Shown: piece after piece, positions 46,976-60,392 of the stretch
How positions within the stretch are numbered: position 1 is the stretch's first letter
Layout of the letters: each line of letters begins with the position of its first letter
NCBI GenBank assembly: GCA_936450465.1
Contig: OW388300.1
Span: 41,696,358-41,760,357, forward strand
Direction of reading: 5' to 3'
DNA length: 64,000 bases
From: Gibbula magus
Lineage: Eukaryota; Mollusca; Gastropoda; Trochida; Trochidae
Notes under the pieces: model-generated
The model's database searches: none
What the model was told of the DNA's origin: nothing
What the model saw: only the letters and a program-made list of their open reading frames with translations
Translations under genes and position numbers: made by a program

Positions 46976-49900
46976 TTGTGGCTGAAGTTCACTGATAGCA
47001 GTCGACTGAGCAATGCACAGGACCACGTGCCACCACGTGTACCTTATCCTATGTTGTTATGTAACCCCATTTATTTGATGGAAACATATTCCCATTAATC
47101 ATAAACTAGATGAAATGATATGTCTAATTCCATGATAATCAAGAGGTAACTCCCATAAATTCCTCTTGCTCATCTAGTACGTTATCAGCAACATTACACA
47201 AACTCAGACAAAAACCACGAAACAACAACCGGCGAAATGCTTTCGAAATAATTAGAAACCTATAAATACATGGCAATATCCATATGACGATATACCGTGA
47301 ATCAATTTATTTTCTATATGCAACAGATCTTTGACAGTGTGGTGGAAAGAGACTATCAAGTATCTCTCAGTGGAGTCTGATCCTGTGGTTCATGCAATTA
47401 CTCCACTATTATAGCTATCAGTCAATCAATGATCCAGACACAAAAAACGGGTCACAGAGAGATTTCTTGGTCAGACTTTTCAGTGACTGTGTCCCGGCCG
47501 ATTAGAGAAGCTTCATTTTCCTTGAAACACAACTGCCACTTAGAAAAGTATAAGTTTCACAAAGAATGAAAATTGAAGACGTGTGAGTCAATGAAAGTAA
47601 GTTTATTTCTTCTCACCGTCACGCCAGACTTCAGCTTTCATTTCATATTTCCTAAATTCAGACACATCTCTGTTAAAGTGTCATGTGCTCCAGAATACGT
47701 TTTTTAAACTTCCGTTAAGAAAGATGATGTTTTTCTTAACGCTTCAATAATATTCAATCTAACAGAGCTTGGTAAAACGTGCAATTTGTGATTCAGCTTT
47801 TATTTCACTTTCGAAAAGTTGATTATGTTGAGACTGACGAAAGACAAATGAAGTGATCCTGGAAATTATTTGTTTAAGCTATTGACATTGAAACAGGAAA
47901 GGATAAGGAATGAAGAGGTTATTAATTTTAATATTTTGTTTCTTCTAGGATTCAGAAATTATTCAATGTACCTCTTGGATACTGTAACACGTGTGAAAAT
48001 ACTTAACTAACCCTAAACTGTTTTCTGTGGATTTAAATGTGCCAGTCTGAACTCACGATGATAGGTTGTTGGCTACATTCTTACTCATAAAATGACTTTG
48101 AAAAAAAAAGTCTAATATCTTCTAACATCAACCTCAATTAACGATTTGGTCAAATTATATCCGTCACTGGTCACAGTTAATTTAACTGTAGCTTGATAGA
48201 CAGTTTATTTCACTGAACATTCCCAATATCTCCTTGTTTGTCATATAATAATAAGACGGATTCAGTTTATTAACCCTGTGACTCTACTCGAACATCTTTA
48301 TCTGTTTGTATATCAAAATGTACCAAACAATTTGCAAGGGGATACTTTTTGTTTCAACACTGTCCATACAATTCAGTTGAATTGTATCGCTTGGAATCTG
48401 AATTTTGGTCTGTGCTAGTATATTGAAGATGTATTGAAAAACGTATTATCAGAAGCATTCATAGATAAAACGTATTTTATGAAGACCTGAAAACAATTGA
48501 TTTAATATCCCTTTTTTAAGGTTTATGGTACGTTCTGCTCGTGCTAAGCGATGCCTACAATGTATTTTATGTTTGTGTTTAGCAGTTAAGCAGTAACAAG
48601 CTTTAAGGTTAAGACAGTGTTCAGTTTATAAATTAGGTCTATGCTACCTATCTGCTCATATTTTTGGTTAAATTCAGGAACGCAATTTATTTGAAAATTC
48701 AAGTGAAGTGTGCTAAGGATTTTGATTACTTTATGGGTAATGAACCGTATGATGTAGAAAGGAAATGTTATATCAAATATATATGAGAACTGTTTGACAG
48801 GCATTCTACAAGTTGGTGTTATAGAGTAGACAAGTTTATTGATGACCAACTGCTTTATTTAAAAAAGGTAAAGTTTCGGTATAGATCCTCACACTGTTAT
48901 GAAGCATACTATTTTCAACCTTTTTGACCTTCGACTTGGACTCATGTGATTTTTTTTAGTGAGTCTTTTTTGTGTTTGTCCTTTTGTCCTCTGGTCCGTT
49001 TGACTATATACCTAATGTGCGAATACCCATATAGCACATATCATGTACCAGACGAATCTACCCATATTGCCCGTGAGGAATATAGAATAATCGTACTGTT
49101 ATCAAAAACTGTTTCCATAAATACGTTAACAAAAATAAAGCAAAATAAGTCAACAGTTTGTACGAGCCCAATCGACTCACATTGGCAATGAGGAAAGTGG
49201 TATAAAGGTACCGTTATCAATAACTGTTACAATCATTATGTTCGAATAAATAATGCCAAGAAAGTCAGCAGGCTGCATCAGTAAATTCCATCAGTATCCG
49301 ACCAAGATTCGTTGAGGTCAGAGTTGTGTGCATCTGTCTTACAGATCCTACATCAACCTGCTCAATCACTTTGTCTAGTCCAATTTATCCTTAACAAATC
49401 AACTGCCGGGAGCACATGGAGAGAGACACAAGAGATTGAAGGATCTTAACATTTACCTTCTGTCATTCAATTCAACATGGACTTGGATGCTTGTGTCATC
49501 GACCTTAACCGAGCCTTCACCCTGTGCCGGTACTTTGTACATTGAACATTGAACATCGTACATTGACCTTCTGTCATTCATCTCAACATGGACTTGGATG
49601 CTTTTGTCCTCGACACCAACTGATACTTCACTTTATACTTTGTTTTGATTCTCCATAACCAACTTTTTATCCATATGAACTGATTGAAAACATGGCATTC
49701 TTTCAACACTTGTATTTGTATTTCAAGATATCAAAGATTGTACGTTTACGTTTCAAATAACGTTATCCTTAAGATGGCATGAGGATGAGGAAAGTCTAAA
49801 CTGTTGAAGGATTATGTTGTTAATTTCAGTCTATTCTTGGGGATTTTTAAAAATCTGAATGAATTAACAGAAGGGATATATAAACAACGTTTTTGTAAAT

Positions 49901-52900
49901 TTTCAATAGTATTCTTTGCCATCTATTTTATTAACGCGTGCTTCATGTTTATTAAAGTGTTCCATCAGTTGGTTGACACCTTCTCTCCAAAGCTTGTCGA
50001 TTTTTCTTCCAAATTCATTAAAGCATGCTGACCTTGGAAGCTCTTTCCACGTGGTAAGTTATGTCAGGTTGAACCCAATCAGAGATGTGACATAACTGAT
50101 AAAGATACAGTGTATTAACAAGATGACTGTTAAAACAGATCATGATATCAAAGCAAATGTTTTATCAAATAGAATATATGTATCAGCAGCAATAACTAAT
50201 ACCGTTACTGTGTTTTTTTAAAGCATACATTTCATGTTATAAAAGTGATTTGTGGCTTAATAAGTAACATATAAACAGAACAATGTATGATTTAAATAGT
50301 TAATTTTTATCTGTTGCGTTGTGCTATGAGACAAATGTCATCATTTTGTTATAAATAACTTTAGTTATAATTTATTGATATACCTCTGTAAAGGAATATC
50401 ATTATAATGGTTTATGTATTTGTTTCGTTTTCAGCTTAGTAAATGTTGTTTTTACTACAAAAAAGGTGTTATCAGCGGTAATTGACAGAATTATAACCTT
50501 TGTGATTACCACGTGTTTTGCAGCATAAAATGTCATCAAGGTTGTGATTCAACACTAGTAGCAATATTATATAGTTTCTAATAGTTCATATAGAAAGAAT
50601 ATCACTTTATCTATATGTTAACAGCTTTATGTGCATGTTTTCATCAGCTCTGTTAGTCATGTGACAAGACCCATTTCAATTGCTCTTGGTACATTACATT
50701 CCAAACAACATATACTATCTTATTATATAGACAAATACAAACTATTAACTCTTTTAAAAAGAAGTAAAAGCATTTGAAATTATTGATTAAAAATAGGACG
50801 GTCATAATATAATATGAACGGCATACTTGACTGTGGGAGACCATTGTTTGTCTCCCCGGACAAAATATGCAAGCATAATGTTTTGTCAGTTTTTGAAATT
50901 TTCAATCCGATTTCCAATGTCTGTTCTCATTATTACGTACTTTTTCATTTTACACATTTTGTTCTTCCCTATATACAGGAGGATGGTTCTTTTAAAACTC
51001 TACTGCAAGTTATTAGATTATCCTCGTCAACAGTCTGGGGCTGTTATGACACCATGAGCTATGTTTTGTTTGTACCGAATTACTGTGAGCTTTGTAAATA
51101 ATAAATAATTCCTTTGCATTAAATACTTTACCCCGTGTTATAGCAACAATGTTTTCCTTCAACAATTTTCAATAATGATGAAATGGTAAGGCAATGTAAG
51201 ATGAACATGTTTGACTGTTGCATATAATCTTCACATTTTATAAAATCTCTGTTTACAGTTTGATAATGTGAATTTTGAAAAAGTCTCGTGGAGGAAAATA
51301 GAAATGTTGTAATTTACAGAAATAGCATCTTCATTCGACAGGAATCTCTTGATTGCCGTACCAATGTATTCGCTGTCGCGCTATCGCATATCAAACCATG
51401 ATTAATCACTTTGACTGAACTTCATTTGAAGTAGAAATGTCTAAAGCTAACACTAATAGAAAATAGTGAGACATTGTTCATCTGGCAGTGAAAGTGAGTA
51501 AATACACTCTCCAGATGTTATCGATCTGAACAAGTTACTTAATTCCATGAAGAAAAGTGAGTTTGTAGTCAGAATAATGCAATCATAGAGTAGAGGTCAT
51601 CCCATAGTTAATGGGCTCTTGTACTCAATCTGCCTTTTGACGGGTCACATTGAAGTGTGTGTCAGCAAATGTACATGACTTCGCAATTCAAACTCATCCT
51701 GAATTAGATATAAAGGTTGAACAATCCTTAACATGTTAAATTTCTTAAATTATGTCCAATTTAATCGGGACAATGGTTATATTGAAAACATTGTTATAGT
51801 TCGTAACATTATTGAATTTGTCATATTGATGTTGGGTCATTGGTTATAAAGAGATAAAATATTTTCAAAACCGTTAACAATTTACATTTGATTCCCAGTT
51901 GTAACACCTTTAAATGCAGGTATGTGATCTACTACATTGAAACTCGGGCTTCCATAGATATTATACTTTCATTTTGGATGATAACGGTATAAGGATCTAG
52001 ACCGAAACGTCACCATTGTCATAAAGAAGATGATCATCCAACAGCAATCAAAATAATCAACATAGTTTTAAAGTCTCCTGAGATTAACATTGCAAATGTT
52101 TTCCTTTGTAACTAGAATTAATGAAGACAGAAGAAATACTACAAAGTTTACATCACATTTCCTTCGATTTCTCTTGATTACTTCTGGGACCCATTGCTAG
52201 CACCTTGATTAACGTGTTATATCAGTAGGCTGACAGATCCTCTCAATCGAGGAAACACATGATCGGATCTTTCCTACTGAGACAATTGAGTTCATTTGGT
52301 TTAAAATATTGTTTTTCCTACATAAGACAACTTTCTCAGAGGTTCTTTGGTCAAAGGGATCAATAGATAGAAACGAGTATGTACTGAAAAAACCCAAAAT
52401 TTTGACAACTCTTGAAAAGCACTTTCGAAGAAGGTATCTTGGATGTTTATTGATTTAATTTTAACAAGTTGTGAAGGTGGTTTCATCAATTTCTGATATT
52501 TTTAAAAAATTTTAACCCATTTCCTTTGAAGCAAATATGTGTCATTGCACATTAATTAGACAAATATTTAGACTTTCAAACTATTCCTCCTAAATATCAT
52601 TGATATCATGAAATCTGCTTTGGCGAAATGTGTTCAAAACTTTCGATAAGAGCCAAGCTACAATACAAGGTCAACGAAATGAGAATCGATTTCTTCAGAA
52701 AAAAACATGTAGATTCATCATACATTTATTTATATGGAAACTAACTGAATTGGCAATTAATTGTGAGGATTTCTTAAATCACATGTCGACGGTAGCTGAT
52801 ACATATTTCTTCTGCATTATTATATATTTTTGACACCCAAACAGTTGGATTGAGAGAGTATCAAGTAAAAAACCCTCAGTGGAGTCTGATACTTTGGTAC

Positions 52901-53102
52901 AATCAATTACTCCACTATTCCCGCTATCAATCAATCACCAACCCAGACAGAGTACTGTCACAAAGAGATTGCTTGGTCAGTGTTTCAGTCTGGATCTCCA
53001 ACCTGACTTCATTATGTGAAACTTCCTCCTCCCTAGAACTGGACCATCAATTAGAGTCAGGCGAAACTGTAATGATAAACATGAAAGAGACAATAACTGA
53101 AA
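46976..53102. other. Intergenic-type sequence, copy B
   Basis: This pairs with 18609-25030 of copy A. It includes a ~50-bp stretch near 47442-47500 ('acgggtcacagagagatttc…gtgtcccggccga') missing from copy A at 19400, and ~70 bp near 52115-52195 missing at 24125. Both match diverged relatives elsewhere in the unit (24890 and 17935 respectively). Copy A therefore lost them; copy B did not gain them. No gene is supported. Confidence 0.5.
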
Positions 53103-54190
53103 TTAAGTTTATGTGCCTCAAGTTCCATTGATTAAATACATTACGAGGTATAAAAATCCCTTGTAATAAAAGGATAAACTGAATGGTTTATAATGTATTC
53201 TTTAAGTCGCCAATGCGAGAACAGTGCTTCTTTGATGATTATGTTAAGAAAAATTTGTTTATTGCAGTTTCCCTGTTTGTATGATTTACACTTTCCTGAA
53301 AATCATATACATTCAGTTTTTGATAGCTGATAATGATATTATCAATTTACATTTCGGATTATTTAGTATCATTACTTTTTAGAACATTCACTGGTACAAG
53401 GGCATGCAGGAAGATAGGCAATACAAGACTGATTGTGATAATTGATATAAATAAGATAAGTCATAATAACTATTTTTGCAAGCATTACTAGAACTTTTCT
53501 GAAAGTTTGATTGGTTATAACCAGAGATACATAAAACAACATGTAATGTAGTATACTGCTTTCCTGCTATCTAACATTCCAAATTCTTGGAAATACAATA
53601 TAATGTTTGATTCAAAGACATCATCTTAAATACGTTAATAGTTATGTCAGTGCTTTTGGTTATAATTTGATATATGTTAGTCCACACCCATATGTTTACA
53701 AATGATACCATAGTATAGTAGTGCTACAGATGTACAAATAAGTAGGATTCTACCTGGATAGTCTAATAATGGGTTTCAAATAGTACATAGAACATAGGCG
53801 TATATTTATGTCACATTTTGATGTCAACATCCAAAAGATATGTATCGTATGACACTAACAACACTGATGTCAGACATGCATAATATCATTCCATTTATCT
53901 TCTCAACAAGTATTGATACGAATAGACATGTGAGAGCTTTTACCGAAGGTAAGTAGACGAAATTATTGATTGTCTACAAAAATCTATTTACTTCCCGTTA
54001 CCGTCATTCTTACAGAGAGTGACCTTTTCATGAACGGATCCACAAATTAAGGAAAATCTAACCTCTGAAACATTCCCGTCTTCTTAGGATGTTCTTTCTC
54101 CCTTTTTCCTGCAGTCCTAATTATCAGAACTATGGCCTAGAGTTGGGGAGAAGACACTGATCTTGTACAATCCATGCACTAACCAATGGC
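53103..54190. other. ~1.1-kb block private to copy B
   Basis: Copy A runs directly from 'acaataactga' to 'ccaaacaataaaacagatgg' at 25019-25050. Copy B has about 1.09 kb between 'acaataactga' (53102) and 'caaacaaaaaaacaaatgg' (54191-54209). No inverted ends, target duplication or reading frame were recognised. It may be an insertion of unknown type or a segment deleted from copy A. Confidence 0.55.
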
Positions 54191-54625
54191 AAACAAAAAA
54201 ACAAATGGAAGGCCATTTGTCCGAGACCAGTGTTTTAATCTTCGAGGTTATCAATACGTATATATCTTTATATTTATATTAATACGTACATGATCTGGAA
54301 ATTATGACCCTTTACCCACAAAGTTCGCATATAAGTACTTCACATATGCAAGTTATTTCAGATACCCGAGTTTAAGAAGTAACGTCTACTATTGTAGAGA
54401 CCCTGCATCAAACCGTACTCAATTACTTTGTTCACTCCCATTTATCCTCAACAATCAACTGAGTTGGGAACACTGGATTGCAAAGGGACACAAGAGATTG
54501 ATGATTCTCAACTTTGACTGTCTGTCATTCATGAACATGTAATTGGATTCAAGTCTGGTCGATGTCAATTAAGGAGGTACCATTATGTATATCATAGTTT
54601 TAACCATATGCATATATTCAGATAT

Positions 54626-54628
<3 letters not shown>

Positions 54629-54695
<67 letters not shown>
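54629..54695. repeat. (TA)n microsatellite (copy B)
   Basis: About 33 TA dinucleotides, compared with about 24 at the same place in copy A (25466-25513). Confidence 0.95.
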
Positions 54696-54698
<3 letters not shown>

Positions 54699-55287
54699 TC
54701 AGTTCAAACGACATTATATTCTATGAATACGATGATGTGTAGGTAACATTAAAATCGATTTCCTTCATATTTATTCTGAGCTATACCCCTGAAAACTGAT
54801 AAATGCATGACTATTTTTGTAAATGCAACCGCCCATGTTGTTTAAAAGTGTCGGAGTTATGAGAGGAATAAAAATGTGACTGACAGTTAATTTGCAGCAG
54901 CAGTTGCAGGGTGCAGGGTGCTTGTACTTTCCTTTATATTCAACTGAAAGGTAAGTCATTATGAGGCTTGTCTTTAGTAACTGGTTTTTACACAAACAAA
55001 TAAACAAACAACCTATAAACACGTAAGCAGATATATATGAGCCTAGGTGTTACTTTATATATCACACTAAATATTTCAAAAGAATACAAAATCACTTGGC
55101 AAAAACATTTATTTTCATTGGTTGCGTTTTGCACTTTAGCAGTTGGTAGACCAGGCGGGTCATTCAGTAGATGTAATATTGAACTGTCACACATCATTCA
55201 GCAGTCAAGGAGACCATGCATCCTCTCTGTAACAATCATCATTGAACATAAGTGAAAATCCCGTAGGAGAAGCATCCTTCAATCTTC

Positions 55288-55476
55288 ATGGATTTGCAAA
55301 TGTTCAACTTCAACTTTCTTGTACTCTCCTTTAGACTGTTATTAACTAACAGAAAACCATTGATTGGATTTGTCATTGCGTTTAGGTGTTTGAAGGGGGA
55401 TAAGAGATTGCCTCCTCATGAAGACGGAATTATTGATGCTGTTGATCGAAAAACATTTCTTTTTAGTTTTAGTTGA
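55288..55476 (+). CDS. Small ORF with hydrophobic N-terminus (copy B), doubtful
   Basis: This is the copy-B partner of 26114-26302, the same 62 codons. Differences are mostly amino-acid changing: Ile to Leu near residue 13, IIP to RKP near 22-24, Cys to Phe and Val to Phe. The C-terminal half KGDKRLPPHEDGIIDAVDRK is unchanged. I see no homologue and treat it as probably non-coding. Confidence 0.15.
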   Translation: MDLQMFNFNFLVLSFRLLLTNRKPLIGFVIAFRCLKGDKRLPPHEDGIIDAVDRKTFLFSFS

Positions 55477-56647
55477 GTGGTTTCTCTGAAATGTATGAGG
55501 TTTTCAAAGAAACGCAAATCAGTGTTAAGTTTCCACAGAAGTTTGAACGTCATCAAAAATACTTACGTGTAGTTGTTGTCTAATCCAGTTCAGTTCAGAT
55601 TTACAAAGAAATTTACTGATTGTGACCAAATAAATTGACGAGCATGTTTTATAAATATGCCATTCTGCAATGTCAATTAACTGAAATAATGATAGTTTGC
55701 AATTACAGTTGTCATGTTGTAACATTTAATACAAGACATTATGAAATACCATGTACTCACGAAAAATGTCAGAAAAAGTCTAAACTAATGTTTTGGGTAA
55801 AGAATAGAAACAAACAATGTTATCAATATTTCTTTGCATCTTGGTATTCATCAAGCAGGAAGACTGTAACATTTATAATCATTTATAATCATCTTGCAAC
55901 ATCAATATCACATAAGACATGCACTTATATTGAGTAATTCACTAACACGTCAACTGCGTCTAATACCACAATGTCCCGTAATGCAACAAATAAAAATTGA
56001 TCAAGAATTCTCTCTCAGTGGTAGCTTTGTCTTGATCAGTGATTACATCAAAGCCTGAATAGTTGAGTTGTAGCTAAAAACGAGGCATAGCATCCACTGA
56101 CATTCTAAAACTAGTTACAAACTGGTATTAGTCTACTAATCCATTTGAACACTGAAAATAATGATAAACAGATAGTCAATCTGAGAAAACAATTCTTCCT
56201 GACCTTCCCGCCAATTGACTCTGTAAGTAGATCCGACCACGTGTTTCCGAGATTGAGGGGATTTGTCAGCATACTGATATAACACTTTAATCAAGGTCCT
56301 AGCATTATTTCGAAAACTAATCAAGGGGTACCAAGATAATGTTCTGACTTCTTAAGTTTCATTTGAAAGATATATTATTCAAGTGTATTTGTTAAATTCA
56401 TCCTTGAAATTGTAAAGTTTACATTTTTAAACAGACATAATTGTTTACTCGGAACTGAACAGAATCATTACAATCCCTTGTTTCTTAACAGAGTCTTTCT
56501 TATAGTTAATTTCAATTTCAATTTAGAATTAAAAGGACAGCAGTTTCAAAAGGGTTTTCATGAACTTAGGTTTGGTTGATGATTGTTGACCATTGCATAT
56601 GTTTGGCGTCGTTACATGACCACTATTGCCTAACACAGCAAAAATGA

Positions 56648-57260
56648 GCTGGTTTCCAGAACACTGAAACTAACAGGATACCAAATGGAAACCAGTATTT
56701 CCAGTTGGTATCCAGACAGTTTTTATAAGTTTCCATGTGGTTTCCAGCAACACTGAAACTGAATTTTGCACCAGTATCCGGATGGTATCCAGTGCGAATA
56801 ATTACCCACTCCTCCAAGTGGTATCCATCTGGTTTCCATGAATAACTTTCTTTTTGGTTTCAACTCAGTTTCCATGTGATAGTTTCCACTTGGTTTCCAT
56901 ATTTCTTAGTTTACACTTGGTTTCAACTTGGTTTCCATGTTCAGGTTTACTGTTGGTTTCAGTCTGGTTTCCATGTTAAGGTTTATTGTAGGTTTCAGTC
57001 TGGTTTCCATGTTACGGTTTACTGTAGGTTTCAACCTAGTTTCCATGTTGAGGTTTACTGTAGGTTTCAGTGTGGTTTTAGTATAATGGTTTACTGTAGG
57101 TTTCAGTCTGGTTTCAGTGTAATGGTTTACTGTAGGTTTCAGTGTGGTTTCAGTGTGATTTCAGTGTAATGGTTTACTGTAGGTTTCAGTCTGGTTTCCA
57201 TGTTAAGGTTTACTGTAGGTTTCAGTGTAATGGTTTACTGTAGGTTTCAACCTGGTGTCC
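56648..57260 (+). repeat. Left subterminal GGTTTCCA/GGTTTCAG array
   Basis: About 600 bp of closely spaced 'ggtttcca', 'ggtatcca' and 'ggtttcag' words. From about 56930 they resolve into a minisatellite of roughly 30-60 bp units of the type 'tttactgtaggtttcagtct' followed by 'ggtttccatgttaagg'. The open frame at 56876-57169 (repeating VYCRFQSGF) only reflects this minisatellite. Confidence 0.9.
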
Positions 57261-59319
57261 ATGGTTGGCATTTGCATGTTATGATTTAAATGAATGCAGT
57301 GTCAACACCTACAGCAACTGCTATCTTCATCAAGAGCAATAATGCTTCGGAGAAAATAATTCTAGTAATGATAAAAATAATTGTACTTTGTTATAAAATT
57401 CATTACATAAAGTGCCAATAGCAAAGTCAATCTAATCATATCTAATTGCAAAAAAGAAAAGACATTTTGCCTGTTGTACTAGTAATACAAAACAAGTGTG
57501 TTGTTTTATGAAGTTTATTACGTATGTGTCAATTGCAGAGCAAATACTTGACTAATGCTGCAAAAAGGAGGATACATCTGACAATCAAATCTAAGGAATG
57601 TATTCAAATGATATCAAGTACACAATACCATATAGTGATCTTATTTATGAAGATCCTAGATATACATTTACAAATTGTATTATTTAAAATTACTTCATAA
57701 ATCATCCAGCAAAATGCCATAACTGGATGACGAGGTAAAATAACAGGGCATTGCTGCTGAGTAAGAAAGAGGATCACTGATAATTCTGTGGTTATATTCT
57801 CGATTTATACTGTGCTGCCGGCCAATCACTATTCAATGTATGTTATGAAAAGGTGGTTTTATTTTCTTCGGGTAAACAGCCCGGGGAAAATTACATCACT
57901 AATCCTCCGGGGTGATTTCAAACTCTTCAGCTTCAGCTAAATACGTTCTGTGTCCTCAATGGGAATGATCTTTCGACCACATGGTATGCTTGACCGACCA
58001 CATGCTTCCTTCATGTTCTTCTAGGCTGTAAAAGTAAAACGAACATAAAAATAATATTAATGACCAACATAAATTGAAATTTGGTACATCCTCTGTTTTA
58101 CTTATTTGAAGTGTTTTAGTAAGATACACAATCATAAGATATTATTATTTTGTATACTGCAATTATTACATTAGTTCTTAGGTTAAGTTTCGAAACACAT
58201 ATGTACCTGTTGTAGGCTAAGGTGAGAGGTCATCTATCGCCTTCCTCAAGTTTCCCATAAGTGCAGGAATGCTAAAATGTTATAAAAGTATCAAATCAAT
58301 CAAAGAAACATGAATATTCAAAAGGGTATTTCAAATTCTAACTAAATATAAAGGTCATAATATGATATTCAAAAATATACATCAGTACAACAACTCTTAT
58401 TTGGTCGTTTTTTTTAGAATGTAATTTTTATGTATTCGTATGAATCAAGAAAGTAGAGACTGTCTTGATACAATGAACATTGACATCGTTTCGATACAAT
58501 ATTTCGAAGGTATTTGATCAACTTTATTTAAAATGTTATTTCAATCATTAGCATATTGGACACACAATAAGAAAAACATGAACTGTACCTGCATGCAGTT
58601 GTAGAAATATCATGTTGTTTTGCCCTCAGTGAATGACAACAGTTGTTGCCACTGAAGTTCACGTACACCCGGCAGACAAGATTCTGTTTCATCATTCAGT
58701 CACGGGTTATACTGGCAAATAATCGCGCCAAAATGTGGATGATGAACAAAGCTCTTTGTCTGGGAGAGCACATGGTCTGGCTATTATATAACACCATATG
58801 GTGGACAGCGAGCGCCCGGCGATACGGAGCATACATTTGACCTACATCTAATTACTAGATTAAGGCTCACTGAATCTTAGATTTTGTAATTGATATTACT
58901 GTGTAGATGTTAAAAAGTAAGTCCAACATTACACACGCAATACAATGAATAATAAAAAAAAAAAACATATCATGGTTGATATAAGATAATGGCATTGTCG
59001 AAATGAAATGGAATACGGTACATATCATATCATATCAATCAAGGGTTTCAGTTATTTACTTGTTTATATAAATATAACATTTGCAAGACAATATTTTTCT
59101 CAAAAGTATAGTTAACCATCCTTTGTTAAAGCTTCATCTGAAAAATTAATTTGAACATGTTTATCATAATAATTAATATTGAATTTCTAGTTCTTTGCTT
59201 TGAATACACGTGCAATTTTAAATAATGGATAACTAATTTGGTTTCTATGGGTCTATTGATTTGAACAAATGGTTAACAAATGAATACACGGGTTCTTAAT
59301 TATGTCATTATCTGTTTCC
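57261..59319. other. Interior of the CACTA-like element
   Basis: AT-rich sequence, apart from a GC-richer patch at about 57860-58030. A few splice-like signals occur on the minus strand, but the segments they bound are closed by stops in every frame. No conserved domain is visible. Confidence 0.6.
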
Positions 59320-59334
59320 ATTACACTACATTAC

Positions 59335-59830
59335 ACTTGATAGTTTCATGTTGGTTTCCATTTTCGGGAAACAATAATTGTAATTTACACTAATGGAAAC
59401 CAGCATGAAACTTCACATTAGAGTTTCATGTTGGTTTCCCTTACGGAAATATTACATATCATAGAGTCCAAAATGGATTCTAGTTGGAAACCAGGTTGCC
59501 AAGTTTCAGTGATAGGATAGCAAGTGGATACCCCTATTACCAAGTTAACAGTTGGTTTCCCGATTTCAGGATACTCAGTCATGTGTGCTGTGGTAGTTTC
59601 ATGTTGGTTTCCATTTAATGGAATCATTCAATGCAGATTTCCAGGAATGGAAACCAACATGAAACCTCACTTGATAGTTTCATGTTGGTTTCCATTTTCT
59701 GGAATCAATAGTTGCAATTTACAGGAATGGAAACTAACATGAAACTTCATATTGTGGTTTCATGTTCATTTCCATTTCATGGAAACATTGATTGCAATTT
59801 CCAGGAATGGAAACCAACATGAAACACATA
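59335..59830. repeat. Right subterminal hairpin array
   Basis: Successive imperfect hairpins of the form 'agtttcatgttggtttccat' … 'atggaaacca.catgaaac' occur near 59340-59415, 59600-59665, 59680-59745 and 59756-59826. Each has arms of about 20 nt and a 25-35 nt AT-rich loop containing 'ttgcaattt'. The words are the same as in the left array but arranged as inverted pairs. Confidence 0.88.
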
Positions 59831-60392
59831 ATCAATGTTTCCAGTTTGTTTCCATCACGGAAATACTTAATGTTATAGAATCCAAAATGGATTCTAGTTG
59901 GAAACCAGGTTACCTAGTTTCAGCAGATGGATACCAAGTGGATACTCCTATTACCCGGTTTCCAGTTGGTATCCAGATTGCAGGATACTCAGTCATTTTT
60001 GCTGTGTAAGTCGATAGATTAAAATGCCGGCTAGAATTGGAGATAAAAAAGGAAAAGTGTGATGGACATAGATTGAAGATAGCCACATAATTCATTATGT
60101 TATGGTATAATATGTGTAATACATTATGGCATCTGTTAACAGCAGTTGCAGACCGATGCTAGAGTGATGCATGTTCAATTCATGACGTCAATGACTCAAT
60201 GTGAAAAGGGTAGCATACGTTAAAATAACTTGAAACAGTAGTTGTTTAAAATTATGTCCTTGTTCTTTCAGGACAGTCGTAATCAACACCTTTATGTTCA
60301 TATATATTTTATTTTAACTTTAACTATACATATTGAAATTAATTGATTAAATTAATTATTTTCTAATATTTATTTTTCCTTTTAAATATATT

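Larger units (their letters stand above)
56634..60006. mobile_element. 3373-bp non-autonomous CACTA-like DNA transposon
   Basis: Copy A has the empty site ('attgcctaagtcgatag', near 29846-29862). In copy B the TAA is duplicated (56631-56633 and 60007-60009) around a block with perfect 14-bp inverted ends CACAGCAAAAATGA (56634-56647; complement 59993-60006). A 3-bp target duplication, ends beginning CAC and dense subterminal repeats fit the CACTA/EnSpm superfamily. PIF/Harbinger, which favours TWA targets, is the alternative. Both subterminal regions are packed with GGTTTCCA and GGTATCCA motifs in both orientations, which could be transposase-binding sites. The inner 57260-59320 is AT-rich and has no transposase frame, so the element would depend on a relative elsewhere. 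Confidence 0.9.

Noticed and set aside
56876..57169. Repetitive 97-codon frame (VYCRFQSGF repeats)
   Set aside because: It is a direct reading of the GGTTTCAG minisatellite in the transposon end, not a gene.
57860..58660. Minus-strand segments in the CACTA-like element bounded by splice-like signals (acceptors near 58026 and 58272, donors near 58206 and 58588), suggesting a captured multi-exon gene fragment
   Set aside because: The 65-bp middle segment has stops in all three frames and the others give no recognisable protein, so a captured coding gene is not supported.
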